In this document: positions 1 through 9,329 of the stretch, in pieces | Layout of the letters: each line of letters begins with the position of its first letter | How positions within the stretch are numbered: the stretch's first letter is position 1 | Origin: Flavobacterium piscis | GTDB taxonomy: Bacteria; Bacteroidota; Bacteroidia; Flavobacteriales; Flavobacteriaceae | Length of the DNA stretch: 64,000 nt | Direction of reading: 5' to 3' | NCBI RefSeq assembly: GCF_001686925.1 | Contig: NZ_LVEN01000027.1 | Span: 62,001 to 126,000, forward strand | Notes under the pieces: model-generated | Told to the model about the DNA's origin: nothing | The model's database searches: none | Seen by the model: only the letters and a program-made list of their open reading frames with translations | Made by a program: the position numbers and the translations under genes

Positions 1-2
1 CA

Positions 3-1187
3 AAATTAGGCAGAGAACGTTATCATACAGACCAACCTGAATTTGAAGCCAATAAAGTAGCGCTTGGTGGATCAGGTTTTGGGTTAATGTCTCTAATTGT
101 TGGAATAGAAAGAGGTTTCATACCTAGAGAAGAAGCAGTTAATAGAATGAATACATCTATGAACTTCCTTGCAAAAGCAGAACGTTTTCACGGAGCATGG
201 TCACATTGGATAGATGGAAACACAGGAAAGGCTATTACTTTTGGAAACAAAGATGATGGAGGAGATATTGTAGAAACCGCTTTTTTATGCCAGGGCTTAA
301 TTGCTGTCAGAGAATATTTTAAAAATGGTAACGATAAGGAAAAAGCATTAGCTGCAAAAGCAGATGAACTTTGGAAAGGCGTAGAATGGAGCTGGTATAC
401 AAACGGGGAAAATGCAATGTATTGGCATTGGTCTCCTAACTATAACTGGGAAATGAAATTTAAATTAGAAGGATACAATGAGTGCCTGCTTGCTTATATT
501 CTAGGAGCTTCTTCAACGACTCACTCAATTCCTGCCGCTGCGTATCATGAAGCATGGACACGAAACGGAAATATTACAACTACAAAAACACAATATGGAA
601 TTCCTCTTGTATTCAAGTACAATACAGTTAGTGGAAATGTTGGCCCCTTGTTTTGGGCACAATATTCTTATTTAGGTTTAGATCCTTCTCAATTATCTGA
701 TAAATATGCAAATTATTGGGAGTTAACGCAAAATCAGGCCAAAATCGTTAATAAATATTGTATTGATAATCCAAGAAAATGGAAAGGATATTCTGAAAAA
801 TGCTGGGGTCTAACAGCAAGTTATTCGAGAAATCCTGATGGAACAATAGGTTATTCTGCTCATGATACTGACAACGATTTAGGTGTAATTACTCCAACTG
901 CGGCATTATCATCTTTTCCATATACACCAGAAGAAAGTATGAAGTTTTTACATTTTTTATATGATGAAAATAAAAGTACTTATATTGGAATTGCAGGGCC
1001 TTATGATGCTTTTTCACCTCAATATAATTGGGTTGCACCACGTTATTTAGCAATAGATCAAGGAACGATTGCTCCAATGATCGAAAATTACCGCACAGGG
1101 TTATTATGGAAATTATTCATGAATGCACCAGAAGTGAAACAAGGTTTAGTTAAGCTTGGTTTTAAATCGGGGAAATACGGAATTTAA
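3..1187 (+). CDS. GH144-type beta-1,2-glucanase (glycoamylase-like domain), 5' end cut off by the window
   Basis: The reading frame is open to the window edge, so the true start lies upstream; the first internal Met (position 87) sits inside a conserved glycine-rich stretch (GGSGFGLMSLIVGIERGF) and is not a start. The aromatic-rich core with WSPNYNWEMKF, the GPYDAFSPQYNW segment and the tail with DQGTIAPMIENYRTG match the glycoamylase-like (alpha/alpha)6 family that contains GH144 endo-beta-1,2-glucanases. Members are secreted or periplasmic and cut beta-1,2-glucan to short sophoro-oligosaccharides. The next gene starts 11 bases downstream and a GH3 beta-glucosidase follows, a pairing I recall from Bacteroidota beta-1,2-glucan loci. 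Family assignment is strong; the exact substrate is inferred. Confidence 0.85.
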   Translation, partial: KLGRERYHTDQPEFEANKVALGGSGFGLMSLIVGIERGFIPREEAVNRMNTSMNFLAKAERFHGAWSHWIDGNTGKAITFGNKDDGGDIVETAFLCQGLIAVREYFKNGNDKEKALAAKADELWKGVEWSWYTNGENAMYWHWSPNYNWEMKFKLEGYNECLLAYILGASSTTHSIPAAAYHEAWTRNGNITTTKTQYGIPLVFKYNTVSGNVGPLFWAQYSYLGLDPSQLSDKYANYWELTQNQAKIVNKYCIDNPRKWKGYSEKCWGLTASYSRNPDGTIGYSAHDTDNDLGVITPTAALSSFPYTPEESMKFLHFLYDENKSTYIGIAGPYDAFSPQYNWVAPRYLAIDQGTIAPMIENYRTGLLWKLFMNAPEVKQGLVKLGFKSGKYGI

Positions 1188-1198
1188 TAGCATTTCGA

Positions 1199-1912
1199 AT
1201 GAAATTTAAAATAGCATTAATAGCAATATTATTTTCTGTAATGGGTTTTGCGCAAAGCGAAACGACCGGAAAAATAAAAACAGTAATAGTAACCAATTAT
1301 GAATTGGGTTATGCATTACACAAGCCGGTAAATACAAAAGATAAAAAGCCATTAATAGTTTTTATTTCAGGTGACGGAGAAAAAGGAACAGACATTGAAA
1401 AAGTAAAAATTAATGGGCCTTTAAAGTATCTGAAAACACATCAATTAGATGCTTATGTTTTAGCTCCTCAATGCAAACAAGATGAAAATTGGAATATTGA
1501 ATCGATTAATGAATTGATTTTAAAAATTCAAAAAGAGAACAAAATAGATCCTGACAGAATATATGTTACCGGTTTAAGTTCCGGAGGTTGGGCAGCATGG
1601 AATTTGGCATTATCATATCCCGATAAGTTTGCGGCAATTGTACCTATTTCCGGTTTTGTTGATTTGATTGAATTAGAAAGTGCTTGTAAAGTTGCTAATA
1701 TTCCAACCAGAATTTTCCACGGATTATTAGATGATGTAGTAAAGGTAGATTATGCGATCACCATTTACAAAGAATTAAAAAAGTGCAATACCAAAGATGT
1801 TCAATTGACCATTTTTGATGATGCAGGCCACGATAGTTGGTCGAGAGTTTATGACAGTCCCGAAATTTATAACTGGATGCTTAAACAAATCAAAACGAAT
1901 ACAAACAAATAA
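1199..1912 (+). CDS. Secreted alpha/beta-hydrolase (carboxylesterase / dienelactone-hydrolase-like)
   Basis: A signal peptide (residues 1-18, ending GFAQ) precedes one alpha/beta-hydrolase domain. The nucleophile elbow is GLSSG with Ser127; HGLLDD supplies Asp178 and AGHDSW supplies His211, a complete Ser-Asp-His triad in the right order and spacing. Relatives are annotated as phospholipase/carboxylesterase or PHB-depolymerase-like proteins and usually remove acyl groups. It starts 11 bases after the glucanase gene and precedes the beta-glucosidase, so it probably acts on the same glycan, for example by removing ester substituents. The substrate cannot be read from the sequence. Confidence 0.75.
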   Translation: MKFKIALIAILFSVMGFAQSETTGKIKTVIVTNYELGYALHKPVNTKDKKPLIVFISGDGEKGTDIEKVKINGPLKYLKTHQLDAYVLAPQCKQDENWNIESINELILKIQKENKIDPDRIYVTGLSSGGWAAWNLALSYPDKFAAIVPISGFVDLIELESACKVANIPTRIFHGLLDDVVKVDYAITIYKELKKCNTKDVQLTIFDDAGHDSWSRVYDSPEIYNWMLKQIKTNTNK

Positions 1913-2000
1913 ATAGAATGAAATCGCTTTGATTGCAAATTATAAATAAAAAAGACAAAAGCGATTCCATGTTCTAATAAGAAATAAATATTAAATACAC

Positions 2001-4301
2001 ATGAAAAACAAATTAGTCTTACTATTTTTAGGATGTGCTGTTTTGGGTTATGCTCAGAAAAAGAATACTAAAAATACAGTAAAAATTAAACCAAGGTCAG
2101 AGTTTGTAGCTGAATTAATGTCGAAAATGACATTGGATGAAAAATTAGGTCAGCTTAATTTACCAACTTCTGGAGATATTACTACAGGACAAGCAAACAG
2201 TTCTGACGTGGCGACAAAAATTGCTGAAGGTAAAGTTGGAGGTTTATTCAATATTAAATCTGTTCAGAAAATTAGAGAAGTACAAAAAATCGCTGTTGAA
2301 AAAAGCCGTTTAAAAATTCCATTGATTTTTGGTATGGATGTTATTCACGGTTACGAAACAACTTTCCCAATTCCGTTAGGATTATCTTGTACTTGGGATA
2401 TGGGATTAATAGAAAGAAGTGCTCAAATTGCAGCTCAGGAAGCAAGTGCAGACGGTATCAACTGGACATTTTCTCCAATGGTTGATGTTTCTCGTGATCC
2501 ACGTTGGGGAAGAGTTTCTGAAGGTTCTGGTGAAGACCCATACTTAGGAAGCCGAATTGCAACTGCAATGGTAAACGGATACCAACAACACGATCTTTCG
2601 AAAAACAATTCGATTATGGCGTGTGTAAAACATTTCGCTTTATACGGAGCTCCTGAAGGTGGTCGTGATTATAACACCGTTGATATGAGTCATATCAGAA
2701 TGTTTAATGATTATTTCCCTCCATACAAAGCAGCTGTTGATGCGGGAGTTGGATCTGTTATGGCTTCTTTTAATGAAGTTGACGGAATTCCAGCAACAGG
2801 AAACAAATGGTTAATGACAGATGTTTTAAGAAAACAATGGGGCTTTAAAGGTTTCGTAGTAACTGACTTTACCGGAATCCCTGAAATGATCGAGCATGGT
2901 ATGGGAGATTTACAAGCAGTATCTGCTCAGTCTCTAAATGCAGGTGTAGAAATGGATATGGTGGGAGAAGGTTTCTTAGGAACTTTGAAAAAATCTTTAG
3001 ACGAGAAAAAAGTAACTATCGAAACCATTGATAATGCTGTAAAACTTATTCTGGAAGCTAAATATGATTTAGGATTGTTCAGCGATCCTTATAAATATTG
3101 TGATGAAAAAAGAGCAAAAACTGAAATATTTACTACAAGCAGCAGAAAAGAGGCAAGATCAATTTCAGCACAATCATTGGTTTTACTAAAAAATCAAGGA
3201 CAGGTATTGCCACTTAAAAAATCAGGAACTATTGCTTTAATAGGACCATTGGCTGATGCTAAAGAAAATATGCCGGGTACCTGGAGTGTCGCTACCAAAA
3301 TGGAAAATGCTATTTCACTTTTAGAAGGAATCAAAGAAGTAGCAGGGTCTTCTACAAAAATATTATATGCTAAAGGAAGTAACTTAGATTATGATGAAAC
3401 TTTTGAAACCAACGCGACAATGTTTGGTAAAACATTACACCGTGATGGTCGTTCAAAAGAAGAATTATTAGCTGAAGCTTTAAAAGTAGCGAATCAATCT
3501 GACGTAATTGTTGCTGCTCTTGGAGAATCTGCAGAATTAAGTGGAGAATCTAGCAGCCGTACGAATTTAGAAATTCCACAAGCTCAAAAAGATTTATTAA
3601 ATGCATTATTGAAAACAGGAAAACCAGTTGTTCTAGTTTTATTCGATGGACGTCCGTTAGTGATTAAAGAAGAAAACGAAACTGTTCCTGCAATTTTGAA
3701 TGTTTGGTTTGCAGGTAGTGAAGCAGGTTATGCTATTGCTGATGTTTTATTTGGAGATGTAAATCCTTCTGGAAAACTTACATCAACTTTCCCAAGAAGT
3801 GTTGGTCAATTGCCAATTTATTATGCACACAAAAATACAGGAAGACCACTTTCTAACACAGAAGGTAAATTCGAAAAGTTCAGATCTAATTATATCGACG
3901 AAAGAAACGAGCCATTATTCCCATTTGGTTTTGGTTTAAGTTATACATCTTTTGAGTATTCAAACCTGAAAATTTCATCTGATAAAATGAACGCGACAGG
4001 AAAATTAAAAGTAACTGTAGATGTTGCTAATACTGGAAAATATGACGGAAAAGAAACAGTTCAGTTATATATCAGAGATTTAGTTGGTTCAGTAACAAGA
4101 CCAGTTAGAGAACTGAAAAATTTCCAAAAAATTACACTTAAAAAAGGTGAAAAACAAACCGTGACTTTTGATATCACAGTTGAAGATTTAAAATTTTATA
4201 ATTCTGATTTACAATTTGTAGCAGAACCTGGACAGTTTGATGTTTTCGTTGGTGGAAATTCAAATGCCGATAAGAAAGTTAGTTTTGAGTTAACTAAATA
4301 G
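2001..4301 (+). CDS. bglX: Periplasmic GH3 beta-glucosidase
   Basis: This 766-residue protein has a signal peptide (1-19, ending GYAQ), a GH3 N-terminal barrel, a GH3 C-terminal sandwich and a fibronectin-III-like tail (about residues 645-765), the BglX architecture. The catalytic nucleophile is Asp289 in VVTDFTG; GESSSR near residues 515-520 is the acid/base loop region. It releases terminal beta-linked glucose in the periplasm. Next to a GH144-type glucanase it probably works on sophoro-oligosaccharides, but GH3 specificity cannot be read from sequence, and the symbol reflects architecture only. A strong terminator follows, closing this transcription unit. Confidence 0.9.
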   Translation: MKNKLVLLFLGCAVLGYAQKKNTKNTVKIKPRSEFVAELMSKMTLDEKLGQLNLPTSGDITTGQANSSDVATKIAEGKVGGLFNIKSVQKIREVQKIAVEKSRLKIPLIFGMDVIHGYETTFPIPLGLSCTWDMGLIERSAQIAAQEASADGINWTFSPMVDVSRDPRWGRVSEGSGEDPYLGSRIATAMVNGYQQHDLSKNNSIMACVKHFALYGAPEGGRDYNTVDMSHIRMFNDYFPPYKAAVDAGVGSVMASFNEVDGIPATGNKWLMTDVLRKQWGFKGFVVTDFTGIPEMIEHGMGDLQAVSAQSLNAGVEMDMVGEGFLGTLKKSLDEKKVTIETIDNAVKLILEAKYDLGLFSDPYKYCDEKRAKTEIFTTSSRKEARSISAQSLVLLKNQGQVLPLKKSGTIALIGPLADAKENMPGTWSVATKMENAISLLEGIKEVAGSSTKILYAKGSNLDYDETFETNATMFGKTLHRDGRSKEELLAEALKVANQSDVIVAALGESAELSGESSSRTNLEIPQAQKDLLNALLKTGKPVVLVLFDGRPLVIKEENETVPAILNVWFAGSEAGYAIADVLFGDVNPSGKLTSTFPRSVGQLPIYYAHKNTGRPLSNTEGKFEKFRSNYIDERNEPLFPFGFGLSYTSFEYSNLKISSDKMNATGKLKVTVDVANTGKYDGKETVQLYIRDLVGSVTRPVRELKNFQKITLKKGEKQTVTFDITVEDLKFYNSDLQFVAEPGQFDVFVGGNSNADKKVSFELTK

Positions 4302-4323
4302 TTGGTTTATTTATTATTGATCG

Positions 4324-4356
4324 GCCCTTCGTTGTTAGTTCGAAGGGCTTTTTTTT
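4324..4356 (+). terminator. Rho-independent terminator after bglX
   Basis: A perfect 8-bp stem (GCCCTTCG / CGAAGGGC) with a 9-base loop is followed by eight T residues, 22 bases after the bglX stop codon. Confidence 0.9.
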
Positions 4357-4428
4357 AGCTTTCAAATTCTATTTTGTAAGTAAATTCGATAGTACTAATT
4401 AAAAAATACAAATCTTAATTTCTATACA

Positions 4429-5214
4429 ATGAATACAAATAAAACATTTTACGCATTTCTTATAATGCTGATCATAGTTGGTTTCTCTTCTTGTAATGCA
4501 CAGAAAAATGCTATCGTAGCACATCGCGGAGCATGGAAAAAAAATAACTTACCTGAAAATTCAATAGCTTCTCTCAGGCATGCTATCGACTTAAAACTTC
4601 CCGGATCAGAATTTGACGTTTGGAGAACCGCAGATGATTCATTAGTAATCAATCACGATGCACATTATAATAAATTGCTTATCGAAGAAACAAATTATGC
4701 CGACCTAATCAAGTTTAAGCTTTCTAACGGAGAAAAACTTCCAACTCTGCACGAATATATTGTTGAAGGTAAAAAGAATAATAAACACACACTTTTGGTA
4801 TGCGAAATAAAACCTTCGGAAATAAGTAAAGAAAGAGGAAAAGAAACGGCGCTAAAAACGGTTGAAACGATCAGAAAACTAAAGGCTGATAAAAATACCT
4901 GTTACATTAGTTTTGATTACGAAATCCTAAAAGAAATCAGAAAAGTAGATCAAAAAACAGTTTTGCAATATTTAGAAGGAAACAAATCCCCAAAAGAAGT
5001 AAAAGCAGACAATATCAATGGTGTCGATTATCATTATTCCTTCTTTAAAAAACATCCCGAATGGATTAAAGAAGCAAAAGAAAATAATATTATTCTAAAT
5101 GCCTGGACAGTTAATGAAGCGGCTGATATGGATTGGATCATTCAAAACAAATTTGATTACATCACCACAAATGAACCTGAATTATTGAGAGAAAGAATAA
5201 AGAATAAGAAATAA
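4429..5214 (+). CDS. Glycerophosphodiester phosphodiesterase family lipoprotein
   Basis: A lipoprotein signal peptide ends in FSSC (lipid-modified Cys22). The GDPD TIM barrel follows with its signature residues: His32-Arg33 (AHRGAW), Glu61 and Asp63 (EFDVW) and His76 (INHD), which bind the metal and the phosphodiester. GDPD enzymes cleave glycerophosphodiesters to glycerol-3-phosphate plus an alcohol. It lies between bglX and a GH43-like gene, so it may remove phosphoglycerol groups from a glycan rather than degrade phospholipid head groups; that is inference. The upstream terminator suggests it has its own promoter. Confidence 0.85.
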   Translation: MNTNKTFYAFLIMLIIVGFSSCNAQKNAIVAHRGAWKKNNLPENSIASLRHAIDLKLPGSEFDVWRTADDSLVINHDAHYNKLLIEETNYADLIKFKLSNGEKLPTLHEYIVEGKKNNKHTLLVCEIKPSEISKERGKETALKTVETIRKLKADKNTCYISFDYEILKEIRKVDQKTVLQYLEGNKSPKEVKADNINGVDYHYSFFKKHPEWIKEAKENNIILNAWTVNEAADMDWIIQNKFDYITTNEPELLRERIKNKK

Positions 5215-5283
5215 AGAATTTGAAGTTAAGGGGGCACAGTAACTCATAACGAATATCTTAACGAATAACGAAAATAAAAAGAA

Positions 5284-7206
5284 ATGTATAAATTATCGTC
5301 TATATCGCTTTTGATGCTTTTGATAGGATTTAATATCAATATATCAGCACAAAAATCCAGTATTCCTGGAAAAACGGAATGGTTTGATCCTAATAAACCT
5401 GCATCAACCTACTGTAATCCAATTAATATTGGGTACAACTATACTACTCATAATCATAATGGAATACCTGAATCTCGTCGTTCAAGTGCAGATCCTGTTA
5501 TTATTACCTATAAAAATGAATATTACTTATTTGCCACCAATCAGGCTGGTTTCTTTTGGAGTAAAGATATGTCTGACTGGAATTTCGTTTACGGAAGTTT
5601 TCAAAGGCAACCAGGCGATGATGATCAATGTGCACCTGCTGCATGGGTTGTAAATGATACTTTATTTTATGTAGGTTCAACCTGGAAAAAAGATCATCCT
5701 GTTTGGAAAACTGCCGATCCAAAATTAGGAAGATGGTTACGACATGTAGATAAAGCAATGTTGCCAACGTGGGATCCCGCTATTTTTCAGGATGATGATA
5801 AAAAAGTCTATATGTACTACGGTTCAAGCGGAAAACTGCCACTTGTAGGTACCGAAGTAGATTATAAAACATGGCTGCCGGTAGGAAATCAGGCAGATTA
5901 TGCAAAATTGTACGCTGCAACCGAAGTAGAAGACATTCAGCGTCCGTATGGACAAATTAAAGAAGTAGTAGGTTTGGATCCTAAAAACCACGGATGGGAA
6001 CGTTTTGGACCTAATAATGATATGGAACCTGCGCCTTGGGGCGATTTTATAGAAGGTGCATGGATGACCAAACATAACGGAAAATACTACATGCAATATG
6101 GCGCTCCGGCTACTGAATTTAAAGGATATGCAAATGGAGTTCATGTGGGTAATAGTCCGTTAGGACCTTTTGAGTATCAAAAACACAATCCAATGTCGTA
6201 TAAACCGGGGGGATTTGTAATTGGAGCCGGACACGGAAATACTTTTGCCGATAATTACGGAAATTACTGGAATACCGGAACGTGTAAAATTTCGATCAAA
6301 GACCGTTTTGAGCGTCGTATCGATATGTTCCCGGCAGGTTTTGACAAAGATGATGTCATGTATTCTATCACTTCTTACGGCGATTTTCCAATTGTATTGC
6401 CAACACAAGAACGTGATCAGACAAAAGGTGCTTCAGCAGGATGGATGTTACTTTCGTATAAAAAACCGGTAACAGTTTCTTCTTCTGAAGAATGTATGGA
6501 AGTTCAGACACATAGAGTTGATACAGGCGGAAAAAAAGTATTTGAAAAGTTTTGTTACGGACCAAATAATTTGACAGATGAAGATATTCAAAGCTATTGG
6601 TCGGCAAAAACGGCTGATCCGGGCGAATGGCTGCAAATTGATTTGGGACGCAAAATGCAGATAAATGCATTACAAATTAATTACGCAGATCATAAGGCAA
6701 CGCAGTACAATAAGGCAATGGATATTTATTATCAATATAAAATATACATGTCAGATGATGCTAAAAACTGGACTTTGGTAGTTGATAAATCTAAGAATGA
6801 CAAAGATGTTCCTCATGATTATGTAGAGTTGACAAAATCAATAAAAGCACGTTACATTAAAATGGAAAACATTCACAATGCATCGGGATTATTTGCGATT
6901 TCAGATTTCAGAGTGTTTGGAAATGGATTATTAGAAAAGCCAAAAGCGGTTACTTCGTTTAAAGTAGATCGAAATAAATCAGATTCAAGAAATGCTATGA
7001 TCTCATGGAAAAAACAAGCAGATGCAATTGGCTACAATATTTATTACGGAATTTCACCTGATAAACTATACAACAGCATAATGGTGTATGGCGATAATAC
7101 TTATGATTTTAGAGGTTTAGATAAAGGAACAAAGTATTATTTTACCATCGAAGCTTTTAATGAAAATGGAATTGGAACAAAGAATAAGATTATTGAAATA
7201 AAGTAG
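5284..7206 (+). CDS. Secreted GH43-like glycoside hydrolase with discoidin (F5/8 C) and FN3 domains
   Basis: A signal peptide (1-22, ending ISAQ) precedes a five-bladed beta-propeller of the GH43 clan (about 30-390), a discoidin/F5-8 type C domain (about 395-548) and an FN3 domain (about 553-640). The GH43 triad can be placed at Asp70 (SADPV), Asp164 (WDPAIF) and Glu257 (IEGAW). GH43 enzymes usually remove arabinose, xylose or galactose side groups; the discoidin domain probably binds carbohydrate. No T9SS C-terminal domain is seen, so the mature protein is probably periplasmic or surface-held by another route. The substrate is unknown. Confidence 0.75.
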   Translation: MYKLSSISLLMLLIGFNINISAQKSSIPGKTEWFDPNKPASTYCNPINIGYNYTTHNHNGIPESRRSSADPVIITYKNEYYLFATNQAGFFWSKDMSDWNFVYGSFQRQPGDDDQCAPAAWVVNDTLFYVGSTWKKDHPVWKTADPKLGRWLRHVDKAMLPTWDPAIFQDDDKKVYMYYGSSGKLPLVGTEVDYKTWLPVGNQADYAKLYAATEVEDIQRPYGQIKEVVGLDPKNHGWERFGPNNDMEPAPWGDFIEGAWMTKHNGKYYMQYGAPATEFKGYANGVHVGNSPLGPFEYQKHNPMSYKPGGFVIGAGHGNTFADNYGNYWNTGTCKISIKDRFERRIDMFPAGFDKDDVMYSITSYGDFPIVLPTQERDQTKGASAGWMLLSYKKPVTVSSSEECMEVQTHRVDTGGKKVFEKFCYGPNNLTDEDIQSYWSAKTADPGEWLQIDLGRKMQINALQINYADHKATQYNKAMDIYYQYKIYMSDDAKNWTLVVDKSKNDKDVPHDYVELTKSIKARYIKMENIHNASGLFAISDFRVFGNGLLEKPKAVTSFKVDRNKSDSRNAMISWKKQADAIGYNIYYGISPDKLYNSIMVYGDNTYDFRGLDKGTKYYFTIEAFNENGIGTKNKIIEIK

Positions 7207-7226
7207 TTTTATTTTATTAATATCAT

Positions 7227-7273
7227 AAAAACTCTAATTGTAAACTACATGGTTTGTAATTAGAGTTTTTTTT
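7227..7273 (+). terminator. Terminator after the GH43-like gene
   Basis: A long stem (AACTCTAATT with AATTAGAGTT, interrupted by a 2x2 mismatch and extended by AAAC/GTTT) is followed by eight T residues. Confidence 0.85.
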
Positions 7274-7346
7274 ATGTGAATAGTTGAGTAGAAACTCCGG
7301 CAGTTCTAAAGAATTTTGTTCCTTTGTGTAACAACCCAAAAACATT

Positions 7347-8744
7347 ATGAACCCTATGAAAAAAACGATTCTTTTAACTGCTTTAGTTTTAAACGGATTG
7401 ACATCTTTTGCACAATCAAATGATGAAAAAAATATTAAATTATTCTATAAAAAAGCCTTAACCGAAGCTAAATGTTATTCATGGTTAGAATATTTGTCTA
7501 ACGACATCGGAAGTCGTTTGTCAGGTTCTAAAGGTGCCGCAGAAGCAGTAGAATATACCAAAAGGCAGCTTGAAATATTAGGACTTGATAAAGTGTATTT
7601 GCAGGAAGTGATGGTTCCGCATTGGGTGCGTGGAGAAAAAGAAACAGCTTATATTTTAGATGGGAAAATAAAAACGAATGTTCCAATTTGTGCTTTGGGA
7701 GCTTCAGTCGCAACTCCAAAAGCAGGAATTACAGCAGAAATTGTTGAAGTAAAGGGAATCGAAGAATTAAGGGGTTTAGGAGATAAAGTAAAAGGTAAAA
7801 TTGTTTTTTTTAACAGACCAATGAATCCTGAAAATGTTGGAACTTTTGATGCTTATTCAGAAGCGGGAGATCAAAGGAGAATAGGAGCAAAAGAGGCCGC
7901 TCAGTTAGGAGCTGTAGGAGCAATTGTTCGTTCATTAAATTTACGATTAGACGATTTTCCTCATGCAGGAAATCAAAGTTATGGCGATTTGCCAAAAGAA
8001 AAATATATCCCGGCTGCGGCAATTAGCACAAATGGAGCCGAATTATTGAGTAGATCCTTGAAAGCAAATCCAGCTTTAAAGTTTTATTTTAAGCAATCAT
8101 GCGAGACTTTGCCGGATGTCTTGTCGCATAACGTAATTGGTGAACTGACAGGAACAGTGACACCAGAAAATATAATGGTAGTGGGCGGACATTTAGATTC
8201 CTGGGATCTTGCTGATGGTTCTCATGACGATGGAGCAGGAGTAGTACAAAGTATGGAAGTAGTTCGTATTCTTAAAAACCTAAACTACAAACCTAAAAAT
8301 ACGATTCGTGTAGTTTTGTTTATGAATGAAGAAAACGGCGGAAAAGGCGGAGCAAAATATGAAGAAGTCGCCAAGCAAAAGAACGAGAACCATATTTTTG
8401 CCCTTGAAAGCGATTCAGGCGGATTTACACCCAGAGGTTTTTCTCTTGAAGCAGATGATACTAACCTGAAAAAAATTCAAGGATTTGCTCCTCTTTTCGA
8501 ACCTTATTTCGTGAATAGTTTTGTAAAAGGACACAGTGGTTCAGATATCGAACATTTAACGTCTAAAACGATCGTTAAGGCAGGTTTAATGCCAGATTCA
8601 CAACGTTACTTTGATTACCATCATGCCGCAAACGATAAATTTGATGCCATCAATAAAAGAGAACTTGAACTGGGAGCAGCCACAATGACCTCATTAGTAT
8701 ATTTAATGGATCAAACAGGAATTATACTGCCAACGAAAAGTTAG
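7347..8744 (+). CDS. Secreted M28 family zinc peptidase (carboxypeptidase Q-like)
   Basis: A signal peptide ends at SFAQ. A protease-associated-like insert lies around residues 100-230. The M28 dizinc site is complete: His282 and Asp284 (GGHLDSWD), Asp294/295 (HDDGAG), catalytic Glu328 and ligand Glu329 (NEENGG), Asp356 (ESDSGG) and His425/426 (YHHAAND). GHLDSWD and the general layout resemble plasma glutamate carboxypeptidase (CPQ). It should release amino acids from peptides in the periplasm. The start could also be the Met at 7356 (MKKTILL). The next gene follows after 7 bases and is likely co-transcribed. Confidence 0.88.
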   Translation: MNPMKKTILLTALVLNGLTSFAQSNDEKNIKLFYKKALTEAKCYSWLEYLSNDIGSRLSGSKGAAEAVEYTKRQLEILGLDKVYLQEVMVPHWVRGEKETAYILDGKIKTNVPICALGASVATPKAGITAEIVEVKGIEELRGLGDKVKGKIVFFNRPMNPENVGTFDAYSEAGDQRRIGAKEAAQLGAVGAIVRSLNLRLDDFPHAGNQSYGDLPKEKYIPAAAISTNGAELLSRSLKANPALKFYFKQSCETLPDVLSHNVIGELTGTVTPENIMVVGGHLDSWDLADGSHDDGAGVVQSMEVVRILKNLNYKPKNTIRVVLFMNEENGGKGGAKYEEVAKQKNENHIFALESDSGGFTPRGFSLEADDTNLKKIQGFAPLFEPYFVNSFVKGHSGSDIEHLTSKTIVKAGLMPDSQRYFDYHHAANDKFDAINKRELELGAATMTSLVYLMDQTGIILPTKS

Positions 8745-8751
8745 ATTTAAA

Positions 8752-9276
8752 ATGAAAATAGTTTTTCAAATAGCCTTTTTAGCTTACGCTACAATTTCGT
8801 TTAGTCAGCAAAATTCTGAAAAGGCTTATAGAAAATTATATATTAGTGAGAAAAAATATTCGTTGCTGTTTCCTGAAAATTGGTATCTAAAAAGAACAGA
8901 TTCACTTCAAAATTCATTTATGTTGCTGAGCGAAAAAAGTTCGTTACAGGATAACTTTACAGAGAACATTGGTTTATTAATTAAAGACATTGGTTATGAA
9001 AACGTTAAGCCAAAAGTGCTTAAAAAAATAATAGATAAAAAATTTAGTGTTAGCAGTGAAATTATTTCAAATCGAAAAGTCTTGAAAAATGGTTTAACAG
9101 GACAAGAAATCGTCTATAAGACAATGTTGGATAATGGATATTTTGCGACAATTCTTCAATATTATTTTATAAAAGGAAGAGACTTATACCTATTAACATT
9201 CTGTTCTAAACCTGAAGAGTTTTTAGAGTATATGCCAACTTATCAATATATATACGATAATTTTGATATTAGGTAA
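8752..9276 (+). CDS. Small exported protein of unknown function
   Basis: This 174-residue protein has a clear signal peptide (MKIVFQIAFLAYATISFSQ). The mature part alternates beta-strand-like segments with charged turns and has the general look of a PsbP/MOG1-like fold (KYSLLFPENWYLKR near the N terminus, then a strand-rich core), but I do not recognise a family with confidence. It lies 7 bases after the M28 peptidase gene and before a shared terminator, so it may act with the peptidase. Confidence 0.6.
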   Translation: MKIVFQIAFLAYATISFSQQNSEKAYRKLYISEKKYSLLFPENWYLKRTDSLQNSFMLLSEKSSLQDNFTENIGLLIKDIGYENVKPKVLKKIIDKKFSVSSEIISNRKVLKNGLTGQEIVYKTMLDNGYFATILQYYFIKGRDLYLLTFCSKPEEFLEYMPTYQYIYDNFDIR

Positions 9277-9292
9277 GCAGTGTTATATAAAA

Positions 9293-9322
9293 GAGCCATT
9301 CGATTTCGCGAATGGTTTTTTT
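9293..9322 (+). terminator. Terminator of the M28 peptidase unit
   Basis: A 7-bp stem CCATTCG / CGAATGG with a 6-base loop is followed by seven T residues; it separates two convergent genes. Confidence 0.85.
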
Positions 9323-9329
9323 ATGCAAC

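Noticed and set aside
1922..1966. AATCGCTTT ... AAAGCGATT inverted repeat before bglX
   Set aside because: The 26-base loop and missing T-run make it a weak terminator candidate; it may be chance in AT-rich DNA.
5824..6670. Several antisense frames within the GH43-like gene
   Set aside because: They are antisense shadows of a clearly coding frame with domain matches.
7319..7326. TTCCTTTG as a promoter for the M28 peptidase gene
   Set aside because: It misses the A of TAnnTTTG and no -33 element sits at a suitable distance.
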